From Iris pallida (Eukaryota; Streptophyta; Magnoliopsida; Asparagales; Iridaceae), in contig JANAVB010012151.1 in the NCBI GenBank assembly GCA_029216955.1, positions 15,001 to 79,000 on the forward strand: DNA of 64,000 bases, in the 5' to 3' direction. The stretch's first letter is position 1; the number at the start of each line of letters is the position of its first letter. The notes under the pieces were generated by a model. That model made no database searches. It worked only from the letters and a program-made list of their open reading frames with translations, and was not told the DNA's origin. This document shows, piece by piece, positions 20,403 to 30,916 of the stretch. A program made the translations under genes and the position numbers.

Positions 20403-22375
20403 CTACTGTGGTTGATAAGTGAGATCGCCACGCTCGAGGGGGTTGACCGTGTTCTGATGCTGCTCCTGGTCGTTGTTGAGGGGAAGGAAGGCTCTCTGGG
20501 AGTCTGTGGTGGTCTTTTCATACTCGACTAGGAGGGGCATAAGCGCCAGGTCTTCTTCGGTAGAGGTAGAGAGAGTACCGAACCTGTTGTTGAGGAGGAT
20601 GGGTAGGGGCTGGTAGGTAATTATATCAGTACACGGCGGTGGGGAATCACCGAGAGTGGGATATGTGTCGCTGTCTTTGAAGTGGGTATGAGAGTTGCGA
20701 AGGGGGAGGATTGGCGCTTTGTGGGAAGTGATGTCCACCTTATAGACTTTCGACTTTCTGGGCACTTTTTTCTTGAGCTTCGGGTGAGCTCTGAAGCAGT
20801 GTTGTATGGTGTGGCCTCTCATCTGACAGTGCTTGCAAAAGATAATATTATTGTCATACACCAGCGGCTGGGATATCGTCTGTCCCCCGAGTTCCAGCAG
20901 GATTTGGGCTGGGGGGTCTGTGGATAGATCGAGTTCCACGCAAATCTTTACATAGTTCCCCTTGGATAGATTGCAGGTTTCTTCAGCGATAGCTACGAGG
21001 GACCCGAAGGAGCTAGAGATCCTCTTGAGCGCAGTCGGGGCAAAGTATACAAGGGAAAGGTTGGGGAGGGTGATCCACGCTGAGATGATCGAAGAATCGA
21101 CTTTGGGGCTGAAACTGGGGGACCATTTGTTGATTTTGACTCCGTGGCCGTCAATGTTGGAGGTGCCTTTCGCCCAGCCTTTAATGTAATCAAGGTTGGA
21201 AGAGAGATGAAGGAACATGTTCTTGGGGTCAGAGGGTGCAATCCTGTAAGCTGATGAGAGGCCCCAACTGGCGATGGCTTCACAGGCTTTCTCGATCTTT
21301 GGGCAGCCCGAGGAAAATTTAAGCACGAACGTATTAGCGAAGGTGGAGGAAAGGGAGGCAATCTCGGCAGTAGAGAAAGGAACCCGTAAAGGGTGACCGT
21401 CGCTTGATGTTGGAAACTCGATGTCAGGAAGTTCAATGTCCTCAGCCGGGAGAGGCCGTAGGGTCCCACGGTCCGGACGCAGGACTGCTGCGTAGGTAGG
21501 ACCATTAGATGGGTTCGCTGCGAGAGCGGGGAGGGTTGAAGGGAGCTATCCCTGAGGCAGTGGAGGGTGGTGGGGGAGTAAGGTCAGCGAATCGTTCGTC
21601 GCGGACGGTGAAACCGAGCGCGAAGGGGCTGCAAGGGCGAAGTTAGCAGCCTCGTCAAGAGCTTTGGAGGAGTGACCCGACCTCGGACCCGGGGCGCATA
21701 CACTAGACGGAGGGGGCGCATGGTCGGATGAAGATGGCACATGGTGGCCATCGACAGAGTGTCCCGACATCGGACCAGGGGCGAATGCACTAGGTAGAGG
21801 GGGCACATGGCAGGATGTAGTGGGCGCATAGTGGCCATCGACAAGAGAGGGTGCATGGCCGGGTGAAGAGGGTACACTAGACGGAGGGGGCGCACAGCCT
21901 CCTGAGGGGGGCGCCTGACCCGAAGTGGGGCGCATACTCCAGGGGCCTTCGATGAAGTATGGGCGCATAGCAGGGGCTTGGGCGCATACTCCAGGGGCCT
22001 ACAAAGTAGGGAGCACGCATAGCATCCATCAACATGAGGGAGTGGCCGGGGTGGGCGCATGGACTCCTGGAAATTCAAGCCAGGGGGGCGCATATCTTCT
22101 CCAAGCACTGAAGAGGTATGTGCCCAAGCTCTTGCCACCACTGGGGTGCGCAGGAGATTCGAATTTCGAACGGGGAAATGGGCAGGAAAGGAGCTATGAG
22201 CAGGAGCGGGGAGGGTTGGCGTCCCGAGGCTCCAGGGGGTAGCTGCGGCGGACCCAAACGGTGGGGCGACCGTTCCCAGACGAGAAGGTACGGCATCGAC
22301 GGGACCCGCCGGGGAGGCGGCCATCAGAGCGGAGTGGTTGTGCGTGGGGTTCGGGGTCCGACCCACTGAAACCAT
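20403..22375 (-). pseudogene. LINE ORF1: DUF4283-like RNA-binding protein with CCHC knuckle
   Basis: The clear part is the minus-strand frame at 21326-20403. It has a DUF4283-like block (VLKFSSGCPKIEKACEAIA, then NMFLHLSS, WSPSFSPKVDSS and AWITLPNLSL) and a zinc knuckle CKHCQMRGHTIQHC (20838-20797) with all four metal ligands. Upstream (22375-21550) are open, very proline-rich frames with degenerate repeats; these may be an unusually long N-terminus or a GC-rich leader, and the join between frames is not clean. ORF1 proteins bind element RNA. The gap of about 320 bp to ORF2 is larger than usual. Confidence 0.75.
21560..22110. repeat. Degenerate GC-rich repeats in the LINE 5' region
   Basis: Phrases such as gggcgcatggtcggatga, catggtggccatcgaca and gggcgcata recur with changes about every 60-80 bp. 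They give proline-rich open frames in more than one register. They may be promoter repeats of the LINE 5' end. Confidence 0.6.
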
Positions 22376-22680
22376 CTTCCGGAGGCCGGAGAGGGGCGTT
22401 CTCCACGCTCGATATGGTGGAGGGAGGCCATCGAAGCTTTGCGGTGAGACCTGGGAGGGCGATCCCGACCAGGGCTAGCTGAGCGGCTGTCCAAGCAGAC
22501 GATGGACGGCGGAGGGTGGGCTCGCCGCGGAGATCGGGTGTGCGAGGAGGACGGCGCCGGGAGGAGATCGGGAATAGGGAGCGACGAGTGGCCGGGGCCG
22601 CTCTGCCCTACCGTCGAGGGCGCGCGAGGGAGGGGGGTCATGCGGACGTCGGGCAGAGGTTTGAGGGGAAGGAGAGCTCG

Positions 22681-22685
<5 letters not shown>

Positions 22686-22739
<54 letters not shown>

Positions 22740-22889
22740 GAATAAAATATATATTAGTAAATATATGTGTGAGTATATATGTACGTATTCAAACCCTTAG
22801 GTATATACATATATATTAATATTATTGGAATCCCCAAATATAAAAAGAAATATCACAAGACTGTGTATCTAATTTAGAGAGGTATACAG
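22686..22889 (-). repeat. Family-D LTR piece between LINE and copia element, with (TA)n
   Basis: 22686-22735 is (TA)n. 22850-22885 (cacaagactgtgtatcta then atttagagaggta) matches 58938-58971 of the other minus-strand LTR copy, where the sequence runs on without interruption. This shows that the copia element entered here. Confidence 0.8.
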
Positions 22890-23855
22890 TGTTGGGCCAT
22901 GTAGCCATGATCAACTTCTTTTCGATAATTGACTTAAAACTCTGACTTTGATATGGAAAGCAAGAAGACTTCAAATATGACTACAGAAGATTGCACTTGA
23001 TTGTCAAGAAGACTTTTTCTACTTTATTATGTATTTTTTTATTTCTTGAGTCTAGATTATTTTGTGAGTCGGGATCACTGCCATCTAGAAGTTTACCCTC
23101 ACAAAACAAATATTTCTTTTGTCCCAAACTAAACCAACATCCAAAAGCCTACATGAGCCAAATATTTCCTGAAAACCACTTAGCCGAACTCGTGTAGAGT
23201 TCTACCCTAACTCGGACCGAACTCGGTCCCCTAGGATCAGTCCTGGTCAGCGACATTTTCTAGTCTTTGGATCTCCAACGTTCAAAATTCGAACGTTTAC
23301 CCTAACCGAGTTCTTCCCGAACTTTGGTTCAAAAACTAATATAAATAAAAAAGAATTGACATTCTAATCACTCAATCCATTCTTTATCTTCTCTATCTAT
23401 TCTAAGCCTTTCTATTGTAAAAAGCTTTCAATCTTCACATTTTTAAGACAACTCCTATTCTTCTAAGTGCTGGTGGTTTCCGATTAGGTGTACTCGAGTT
23501 GCACAAGCTTGGATATAAAGCTTTTTCAGACGGTGTTGAAGTTTGTTCGTGGGCTTCGGATAAAAACACGACAGTGTTGAAGTTGGCGTGTTATTCGAAA
23601 TAAAGCACGTGGTGTAACCTCTATTTCAAATAGTTGATTAAACATCGAGCAGGAGTACTCGAGACTGGACTAGTCCTCTCAGAGGAAAACTAGTATAGAA
23701 TCTCGGTGTCTGCGTATTGCTTTCTTATCCCTATTGACTTACTCCTTTACTTTAATAAATTCAAGTATCTGTTTATATTTGCCTTTACTTGCATAATTTT
23801 TATTGGGGATATTTTTTCAGCTACACTTTATTCACCCCCACTAGAGGTACCATCG
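22890..23855 (+). repeat. 5' LTR of the copia element
   Basis: It matches 30917-31870. It has several ccgaactcgg words at 23182-23240, then a TATA box tataaata at 23340-23347, then gaggtaccatcg near its end. The end is not exact because ggggatattt(t/c)tt...tattga is partly repeated just after it (23855-23890). No clear primer-binding site was recognised. Confidence 0.85.
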
Positions 23856-23889
23856 GGGATATTTCTTCCGCTATACTCTATTGACGGTT

Positions 23890-24690
23890 ATAAGAAACCA
23901 CTTTCTATTGTTGTAGATGGGAACTTGGTTGAAAAGCCGTATAACAAGTCTACTGATCATGAAAAGAAACAAGCAAGTCTAGTTGCAAAAGCTATCAATG
24001 CTTTATTTTGTGCTGTAGATAGAACCGAGTTTAATGGAATATCAACATGTGTCATGTCTCATGAGGTTTGAAAACTTCTTGAGGTAACTCATGAAGGAAC
24101 TTCACAAACGAGTCAAAAATCTCACGACTTACACAAGAGTATGAGGCCTTCAAAATGAAGCCTAATGAGACTATTACCAATATGTTTACTCAATTTTTAG
24201 ATATTGTTAACCCTATATCTTTTCTTGAAAAATAATATAGCAACCACGAAAAGATACGAAAGGTACTTCGTGGTTTGACCAAGAACTGGAATTCCAAGGC
24301 AACGACTATTATTGAAGGAAACGATCTTATTACAATGACTCTCGAAATGCTTATGGGAAAGCTTATGACACATGAGCTGGACCTTAAAATTTTCAAAGAT
24401 CCAGCACCAAAGGAGAAGACTATTGCATTCCAAGCACATCATAAGTCAACCTTCGATGACGAGAGTGAGACCGATAGCTCAGATAACGAACAAATGGCCC
24501 TTATGATGAAGAACATCAGAAGATTCCTGAAGTAGGAGATGACTAATAAGAAGAAGAAAGATTTCAGAGATGATGAAGAACCAATCTGCTACAGTTGTAA
24601 GAAGATAGGTCATATCAAGAAAGATGGTCGTGTTATAAGAAAGGGGAGCAGAAACAATTAGTTAGGAAAAAGAAGGACTTCAACAAAGAA
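23890..24690 (+). pseudogene. copia gag (UBN2-type) with damaged CCHC knuckle
   Basis: Pieces in order: KKQASLVAKAINALFCAVD, KLLEVTHEGTSQTSQ, YEAFKMKPNETITNMFTQF, KVLRGLTKNWNSKATTI and CYSCKKIGHIKKDG. This is the normal order of a copia gag, the nucleocapsid protein that packages RNA. Stops follow HEV, FLEK and RFLK. The zinc knuckle (24587-24628) has C, C and H in place but a glycine codon (ggt, 24626-24628) where the last cysteine belongs. Confidence 0.85.
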
Positions 24691-25540
24691 ATATGCAAAT
24701 ATCAGCATCTGGTATGAAAGTGAAGTAATTGATTCTGAAGAAGAAGAAGGAGAAAGACCTCGCAACACAACAAATCTATGCTTTATGGCTATGGATGCTA
24801 AGGTAATTTTAAATCCTCTTTATGAAGAATGTACTTTTTATGAATTATCTGATGCCTTCACTGATCTACTAGAAGATCGAAAGAAGATGATGGGTATGTA
24901 AAAAAGTGTCAAAAAAGAGCTGAAAGATGTATAATCTGAGTTTTCTAAGCAATCTCAAATACTAGAAGATATTAGAGATAAAAACTCTTCTAGTAACACG
25001 GATGAGATTTTATCTTTAAAATTGATATTACATGACACTCTTGAGAAGCTTGAGAAAGCAAATCGAGAAAATATAAAACTTAATGATCTCTTTGAACTAG
25101 AGAAAAAGAAGTATTATATTGCTGCTCAGAGAATAGATGCACTCACGGCCAAGTACAATGAAGCCTATGATGTCTCCATAAAGTTAGGAATTAAATTGGG
25201 TAAACAGGTTGTCAAGCTTATAACTCAAGTAAACACAAATCACAAGACTAAACACAAACACAACACGACTAATACTACTAGAACTACTAAGAGTCATGCA
25301 TTCATGTATAAATTTTCACACAAGAAGTTACCACCTCTTCAAAAACTCACATACATGATCTTCGAACTTCATCTAGCACGAACACTTCTGCTACATGTCA
25401 TTATTATGGTGTAAGAGGACATGTATCGCATCAGTGCAAGATTAGAAAGCTACTAGAGATGAATATATATATTTGGGTTCCTAAAACTAATATATCCGAA
25501 CCCTCAAGAAAGTGGGTACCAAAGGTTACATCTTCAATTT
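24691..25540 (+). pseudogene. copia gag C-terminal / linker region with charged coiled-coil stretch
   Basis: An acidic stretch (about 24720-24780) is followed by LHDTLEKLEKANRENIKLND and related charged sequence (25022-25200) likely to form a coiled coil, typical of the long gag-pol linker of SIRE-like elements. A second knuckle-like piece (CHYYGVRGHVSHQCK) is readable at about 25392-25440. Stops are present. Confidence 0.65.
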
Positions 25541-25549
25541 GTATTGTAG

Positions 25550-25775
25550 GTGGACCTTCCTCCTCCCACTAAAACAAAATGGATTCTTGATAGTGGTTGC
25601 ACCAGACATATGACGGGCGATAATACTTTGTTTGCAACTCTATCGATAAAGAAAAAAGGCTATGTCTCCTTTGAAAATAATATAAAAGGACATATAATTG
25701 GTAATGGCAACATAGGTACTTCTCTCTCCTATTATCAAAAATATATGTTTAGTAACAGAATTAAAACATAACCTG
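25550..25775 (+). pseudogene. copia aspartic protease remnant
   Basis: The frame reads WILDSGCTRHMTGDNTLF; the catalytic D-S-G is intact at 25589-25597. The downstream flap and second half decay into stops after about 25770. The enzyme would cut the gag-pol polyprotein. Confidence 0.85.
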
Positions 25776-25949
25776 CTGAGTATTAGTCAATTGACTGATC
25801 ATGGTTATGGAATTAATTTTGTTAAAAAAATATTTTATTTATTCTAAATCCTTTGGAACAATCTCTTTTGAGGGAATAAGAGAGGACAACATATGTCTTA
25901 TATCTGTCAGAAAGTACTAACAGTACAGGAAAGTGTCTACACATCTCTC

Positions 25950-26790
25950 AAGATGAAAGCTGGTAATGGCATATGCGTCTTGGACATGCAAACATGAACA
26001 CTATTATAAGATTGTCTACAAAAAAATTGGTAAGAGGCTTACCTGATATTACTTTCAAAAAAGATATAGTCTGTGCCGAGTGTGAAAAGACCAAGGCATC
26101 CAGATCATTTTTTAAATCAATAAACGATGTAAGTACCTCTAGACCACTTTAACTGTTACATATAGATTTAATTGGACCAAGTTGAGTTGCCAGTTTTGGT
26201 GGTAAGCTATATGACTTCGTGATAGTTGACGACGAATAACGATACACTTGGGTTTACTTTCTTACAAATAAAAGTGAGGCCTTTTCTGAATTTGTCTTTT
26301 TGTAAAAAGGTACAAAATGAGAAAGGATTCATGATTACTCGCATTCGAAGTGATCATGGAGGAGAATTCGATAACCACGATTTAAAATGTTTTGTGATTT
26401 AAATGGTTTATCACATGAGTTCTCTTCCCCCAGAACTCCTTAACAGAATGGCGTTGTGGAGAGGAAGAATGTAACTCTTTACGATATAGCCAGAGTTATG
26501 CTTAACCAGCATAACCTTCTAAAGTATTTTTGGACTGAAGTTGTTAATACAACATGATTAGGCCTATTTCCAAGAAGACACCTTATGAATTATGGTTCAA
26601 TAGAACTCCTAATATCAGCTATTTCAAAGTATTTAGTTGCAGATGTTTTATCTTAAACACTAAGTATAATTTAGGCAAATTTGACGAAAAAATTGATGAA
26701 GGAATATTTCTTGGAATACGACAAAGAGCAAAGGATATAGAGTATTCAACAAAAGGTCACTTGTTCTTGAAGAATTAATAAACGTCGCCT
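25950..26790 (+). pseudogene. copia integrase remnant
   Basis: A pre-integrase zinc-binding block (WHMRLGHANMNTI, then CAECEKTKASRS) is followed by the core with the DDE residues still readable: D in HIDLIGPS (26165-26167), D in RIRSDHGGEF (26352-26354) and E in NGVVERKN (26459-26461). Then come PYELWFNRTPNISYFKVFSC and KGHLFLKN of the C-terminal part. At least six stops or frame changes break it. Confidence 0.88.
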
Positions 26791-27062
26791 TCGACGAGAT
26801 GAACAGTCAACGTGACAATGACAGTGATAATGAAGATGGTAGAACTCCCTCAAATAAGACACCTGAAGATACACCAACCTCATATATGAAAAGTCTGCCT
26901 AAGCGATTGCGGTTTACACCAAATCATCCAGAAGAACTAGTAATTGGTAATGTATCAAAAGGTGTAATTACTCGTTCAAGCACTAGAGATATTGTTCCTA
27001 ATGTAGCATTTATTTCTAAAATAGGACCGAAGAATGTTGTAGAAGTTTTTGATGATGAATTT

Positions 27063-27750
27063 TAGATTTCTGCAATACAAGAGGCACTAAACTAGTTTGA
27101 ACGGAATCATGTTTGGGAACTCGTTTCCAGACCTAGTGATCACCCGGTCATTGGTACTAAATGGGTGTTTCGAAATAAGTTAGATGGGAATGGTTTAGCC
27201 ACGCGCAACAAAGCACGTCTAGTAGCTCAAGGCTACAACCATGAAGAAGGCATTGACTACGATGAGACATATGCTCAAGTTGTAGACTAGAATCCATTTG
27301 TATGCTTTGTGCTTTTGCAAGTTTTATGGTTTTAAACTTTTTCAAATGGATGTCAAAAGTACTTTTCTAAATGGTTTTATAAAAGAAGAAGTTTTTGTTA
27401 AACAACCTCCTGGTTTTAAAGATTTCAAAAATTTTGATCACGTATTCAAGCTTCGTAAGGCTCGCTATAGACTCAAACAAGCACCTCGTGCATGGTATGA
27501 GCGCCTTGGTTCCTTCTTACTTGAACACAATTTATCAAAAAAAAATGTTAATTCTACTCTTTTTAGAAAATCTTTGGATAATAATATTTTATTAGTGCAT
27601 ATCTATGTAGATGATATAATCTTTGGATCAACAAATGAGATACTATGTAACGATTTTGCTAAGTGTATACAGAGTGAATTTGAAATAAGCATGATGGAAG
27701 AACTGACTTTCTTCCTTGGGCTACAAATCAAACAAAGTTCATAAGGGATT
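27063..27750 (+). pseudogene. copia reverse transcriptase remnant
   Basis: VIGTKWVFRNKLDGNG, KARLVAQGYNHEEGIDYDETY, QMDVKSTFLNGFIKEEVFV, QPPGF, LKQAPRAWYERL and the active site YVDD (27604-27615) in HIYVDDIIFGSTN appear in order. A stop after QVVD (27288) with a small shift, and a stop after QIKQSS (27742), break it. The 3' half alone is an open frame of 148 codons. Confidence 0.92.
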
Positions 27751-28550
27751 TTCATAAATCAAGCCAAATATACAAAAGACCTGCTGAAAAAGTTTGATAT
27801 AGATGTCAAACCAATCGGAACTCATGTGGCAACATCTACAAAGCTTGATATTGATGAAAGTGATAAACCAACTGAAGCATGTAAGTACAGAGGTATGATT
27901 GGTAGTTTACTATATCTAACTGCTAGTCGTCCAAATATTATATTTTTAGTATGCTTATGTGCAAGATATCAGGCTTGTCCTAAGAAATCACATGTGAGCG
28001 CCGTTAAGCGTATCCTCCGATACCTTAAAGGTATTTTGACAACCGATCTCTGGTATCCAAAAACCGATTCATTTAACCTGATAGGTTATTCGGACGTAGA
28101 TTTTGCTGGATGCAAGGTCGATCGTAAAGTACCAGTGGCAGATGTTATTTTCTAGGAAAATCTTTAGTCTCCTGGTTTTCTAAAAAGCAAAATTTTGTTG
28201 TATTATCAACAACAGAGGCTGAATATATAGACGCAAGACGTTGTTGTGTCTATATTTTGTGGATGAAGCAAACTTTGGAAGACTATCAGTTATCTCTCAA
28301 CCAAATTCCTATTTACTACGATAACACTAGCTCAATAAATCTCACAAAGAATCTAATTTGTCACTCATGCACTAAACACAGAAATTAGACATCACTTTCT
28401 TAGAGGCCATGTTTTACAGGAAGATATTATTTTAGAGTATGTCGACACGGAACGTCAATTAGCTGACATCTTCAATAAACCCTAGCTGAAGATCGTTTTA
28501 ACTTTATCCGAAGAGAATTAGGAATTTTGGACGTTGAAGTTTTATAATTA
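27751..28550 (+). pseudogene. copia RNase H and pol C-terminus, broken
   Basis: MIGSLLYLTASRPNIIF, HVSAVKRILRYLKG, LIGYSDVDFAGCKVDRK, then after a frameshift SLVSWFSKKQNFVVLSTTEAEY and the IYYDNTSSINLTKN block can be followed. The RNase H catalytic D and E positions are present. The end reads RRELGILDVEV before 28550. Confidence 0.88.
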
Positions 28551-28842
28551 TATATTACTTGATTTGAATATATAAAATTATAAAAAATATTTTGGACAAA
28601 AGACGAAAGGGCCCTTCTGACAAAATGACGTAAAAGTCTAAGCGACATGATGCCAAGTCTCTTCGGACTACCGCTAGCTGGGATCCGGCCCCTACAGCTA
28701 AACCAAAATATTTGATGCATTTTATGTATTTTGATTAATTAATATTAATTATTTTTCATCAAGACATTTATTTCAAATTACTTTTTGCATCTACGTTAAA
28801 ACTTGTATCACATTGTCCAAGTCTGTCCAGATTAACTGAAAA
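28551..28842 (+). other. Spacer between pol and the promoter-like block of the copia element
   Basis: AT-rich, no coding sequence recognised. A minus-strand open frame here has no support. Confidence 0.4.
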
Positions 28843-28960
28843 CCGAACTCGGACCGATCTCTAGCCGAACTCGGACCGAGCTCTGGCCGAACTCAGGCCG
28901 AACTCGGTCCAGGGTAAATCCGCACAGAACTGAACTGCCGGGTTTTCCTCTTTATAAACC
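28843..28960 (+). promoter_or_regulatory. Promoter-like block before the extra copia ORF
   Basis: Four to five copies of the word ccgaactcgg(accga) lie at 28843-28910, followed by a TATA box ttataaa at 28952-28958, and then a pyrimidine-rich leader up to the ATG at 29153. The LTR has the same word cluster followed by a TATA box (23182-23347; 31203-31358). I infer that the extra ORF may be transcribed from its own promoter. Confidence 0.5.
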
Positions 28961-29152
28961 CCCTCAAACTTCATCTTCTTCATCAAACAGCAGCCAAATA
29001 GCTATCAAAAAACCTAACCCTAGCCACCCTAAATTCCCTCCTCAAAGCCTCCCAAGGTCTACGAGTTTGGATTCGAAGTTGTCTCAGAGTTTTCTTTCAT
29101 CTCCTCTACTCAATTTCGGTATATCTCAACTTTTTCCTCCACTCAATTTTTA

Positions 29153-30381
29153 ATGGCTCCCAAAATTCCTCATTCTTCCAAAAGAAAAAGAAATGTTGGA
29201 GAAGCTTCCTCCTCTAATGTCCATGATGAAGGGTTCTTTTCACTTTTTAGTCCCATCATGCCAGATGGTGACTATTTTAATGAATTTATTTTCATGCCCC
29301 TTGTTGCATCTAATGAGTGGTTCAATAACTTTTGCCAACAGAAAATTTGTCCGGGAAGTCCACTCAACTTTACTTTGTTTCCGGATCACATAAACGTGTT
29401 AGAACACATTAACATTGAAAATTTAGTTCAATCTACGTATCCAATTTATTCAAATGCTATTCGTATGTTTTACTGCAATCTCAAGGTCACAAATGACATG
29501 GTTAGATCTAAGGTCGGTAGGATTAATATTGAATTTGATGCTGATGATCTAGCAATTATGCTTCATATTCTCAATGAAGTGGAAGCACTATGGATATCAC
29601 CAAAGTTTAATTTTTTGCCCACATGACTTTTAACTCTTTTCGTGATTCGTTATATGCACCAAATATATGTCCCAAAATTATTCTTCGACCTAAGCATATG
29701 AACGAGTACTTTTATGACCTTCATCGATTGATATTTTCTGCTATTCCTCCCAAACAATCTTCTACCGATGAGATTACATATTTGGAACTCTCTACTATTT
29801 AACATCTCGACTTTCAACTTCCATTAAGTCTACCTAAGACTCTCATCGCTGATATGGAACGAAGTCGTAAGAAACCGTGACGACTTCTCTATGTGATGTA
29901 TCTTCCTTACATCTTTGAGTATTTTGAGGTTATCTTGGATGACCGTCCTAGGGAAGCCCCACCTGTCCATCTTCATGAGCATCGTAGAGTCGTTCATGTT
30001 CCTGTATTACAGCCTCCTCCACCTCCTCTTGTTGATCCATCAGCTGGTAGTTCACATCCTTATTGTCCTCCAACTGGTGTCACTCTTAAGTCTCTTCAGG
30101 CCTTGATGATGGATCAGTTTAGGTCCACGGACATCCGTACCACACTTCAGTTCCAGGCCATGACCAACACCATGAGGGACTTTAGCTACAGTTTTGCTTA
30201 CAACCCTGGCGGCCCTATTCCCATGGTTCGTGACCCCTCGGTGCTCGGTTATCAGATTGATGATAGAGAGGCTTAGCGCTATTTCGACCTAGCTGCTGCT
30301 CGCTATGATCCCTACCGCATTGCTGAGTCCGGTCCTTCTCGGACAACGGATGTTAATGATGATGATGAGGATGATGATTGA
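29153..30381 (+). pseudogene. Extra ORF of the copia element (plant-transposon-domain protein, 'env-like' position), broken
   Basis: The ATG at 29153 opens 157 codons (SKRKRNVGEASSSN, VASNEWFNNF, IRMFYCNLKVTND, IEFDADDLAIMLHILNE). The block 'MFYCNLKV...DADDLAIML' resembles the putative plant transposon protein domain found in retroelement accessory ORFs. After a stop (29624) and frame changes, sequence continues through KPTLIADMERSRKK-like text, a proline-rich part (PVLQPPPPPLVDPSAGSS) and an acidic end (DDDEDDD, stop near 30381). It shows no signal peptide and no membrane segment, so an envelope role is not supported. The function is unknown. Confidence 0.6.
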
Positions 30382-30902
30382 GGATGGCATCCTGTAATAC
30401 AGAGTCACTGTTTATGTTCTAGTTCTTTTTTTAGTGCTTATGTATTAGTGATATGCTTCTTTAACGCATTTTTAGTATTTCAGTTTTGTTTGGCTTGTAT
30501 TAGACTTTGCACTATTTGTATCAGTTTCCTTTTAGCACTTTATGCATTTCTAGTTATGGAATTTCATCTATGCTTACTAGTTCATGCCATTTTATTTTTT
30601 TGTGCTGAGTACATTTCCAAATTCTGTCATTTTGCTTCTATTACTCATGGGGGAGAAATATGATACTTTTTACATTACATGTTGAATATTCAAATACATG
30701 TACATATTGCTCCAAAGAAAATTGGTTTGAGACATTTTTTTGCAAGATCTCACAATGTCCAGAGGACTTGATCATTTATTCAGGGGAGCAAATCAATAAG
30801 CAAGCTATTGTACAAATGAGCAAGCTATTTCTGTACAATACCACTACTTTTAAACAAGCCGAAAGTTTTCTAAAAGTATCAATGTAGTTTTGTCAAATTA
30901 TC

Positions 30903-30916
30903 AAAATGGGGCTGAT
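30903..30916 (+). promoter_or_regulatory. Polypurine tract of the copia element
   Basis: The purine-rich aaaatggggctga lies directly before the 3' LTR start TGTTGG at 30917, where plus-strand DNA synthesis would be primed. Confidence 0.7.

Larger units (their letters stand above)
16406..22685 (-). mobile_element. L1-type LINE retrotransposon, minus strand, inserted in a (TA)n tract
   Basis: The element is about 6.3 kb, clearly richer in G+C than its surroundings, and flanked on both sides by (TA)n (16344-16405 and 22686-22735). On the minus strand it has ORF1 with a CCHC knuckle (about 22375-20403), ORF2 with endonuclease, RT and a C-terminal zf-RVT-like region (20082 to about 16600), and a 3' end containing aataaa (in catcaataaagctag) just before the TA tract. 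No A-tail is seen. A target duplication cannot be resolved because any TA duplication merges with the microsatellite. Both ORFs contain frameshifts or stops, so it is not active. Confidence 0.88.

Noticed and set aside
20171..20531. Plus-strand open frames inside the LINE
   Set aside because: They are the opposite strand of LINE ORF1 and the ORF1-ORF2 spacer.
29153..30381. Envelope gene in the copia element
   Set aside because: The position fits 'env-like' ORFs, but there is no signal peptide, membrane segment or cleavage site; the N-terminal part looks like a plant transposon domain.
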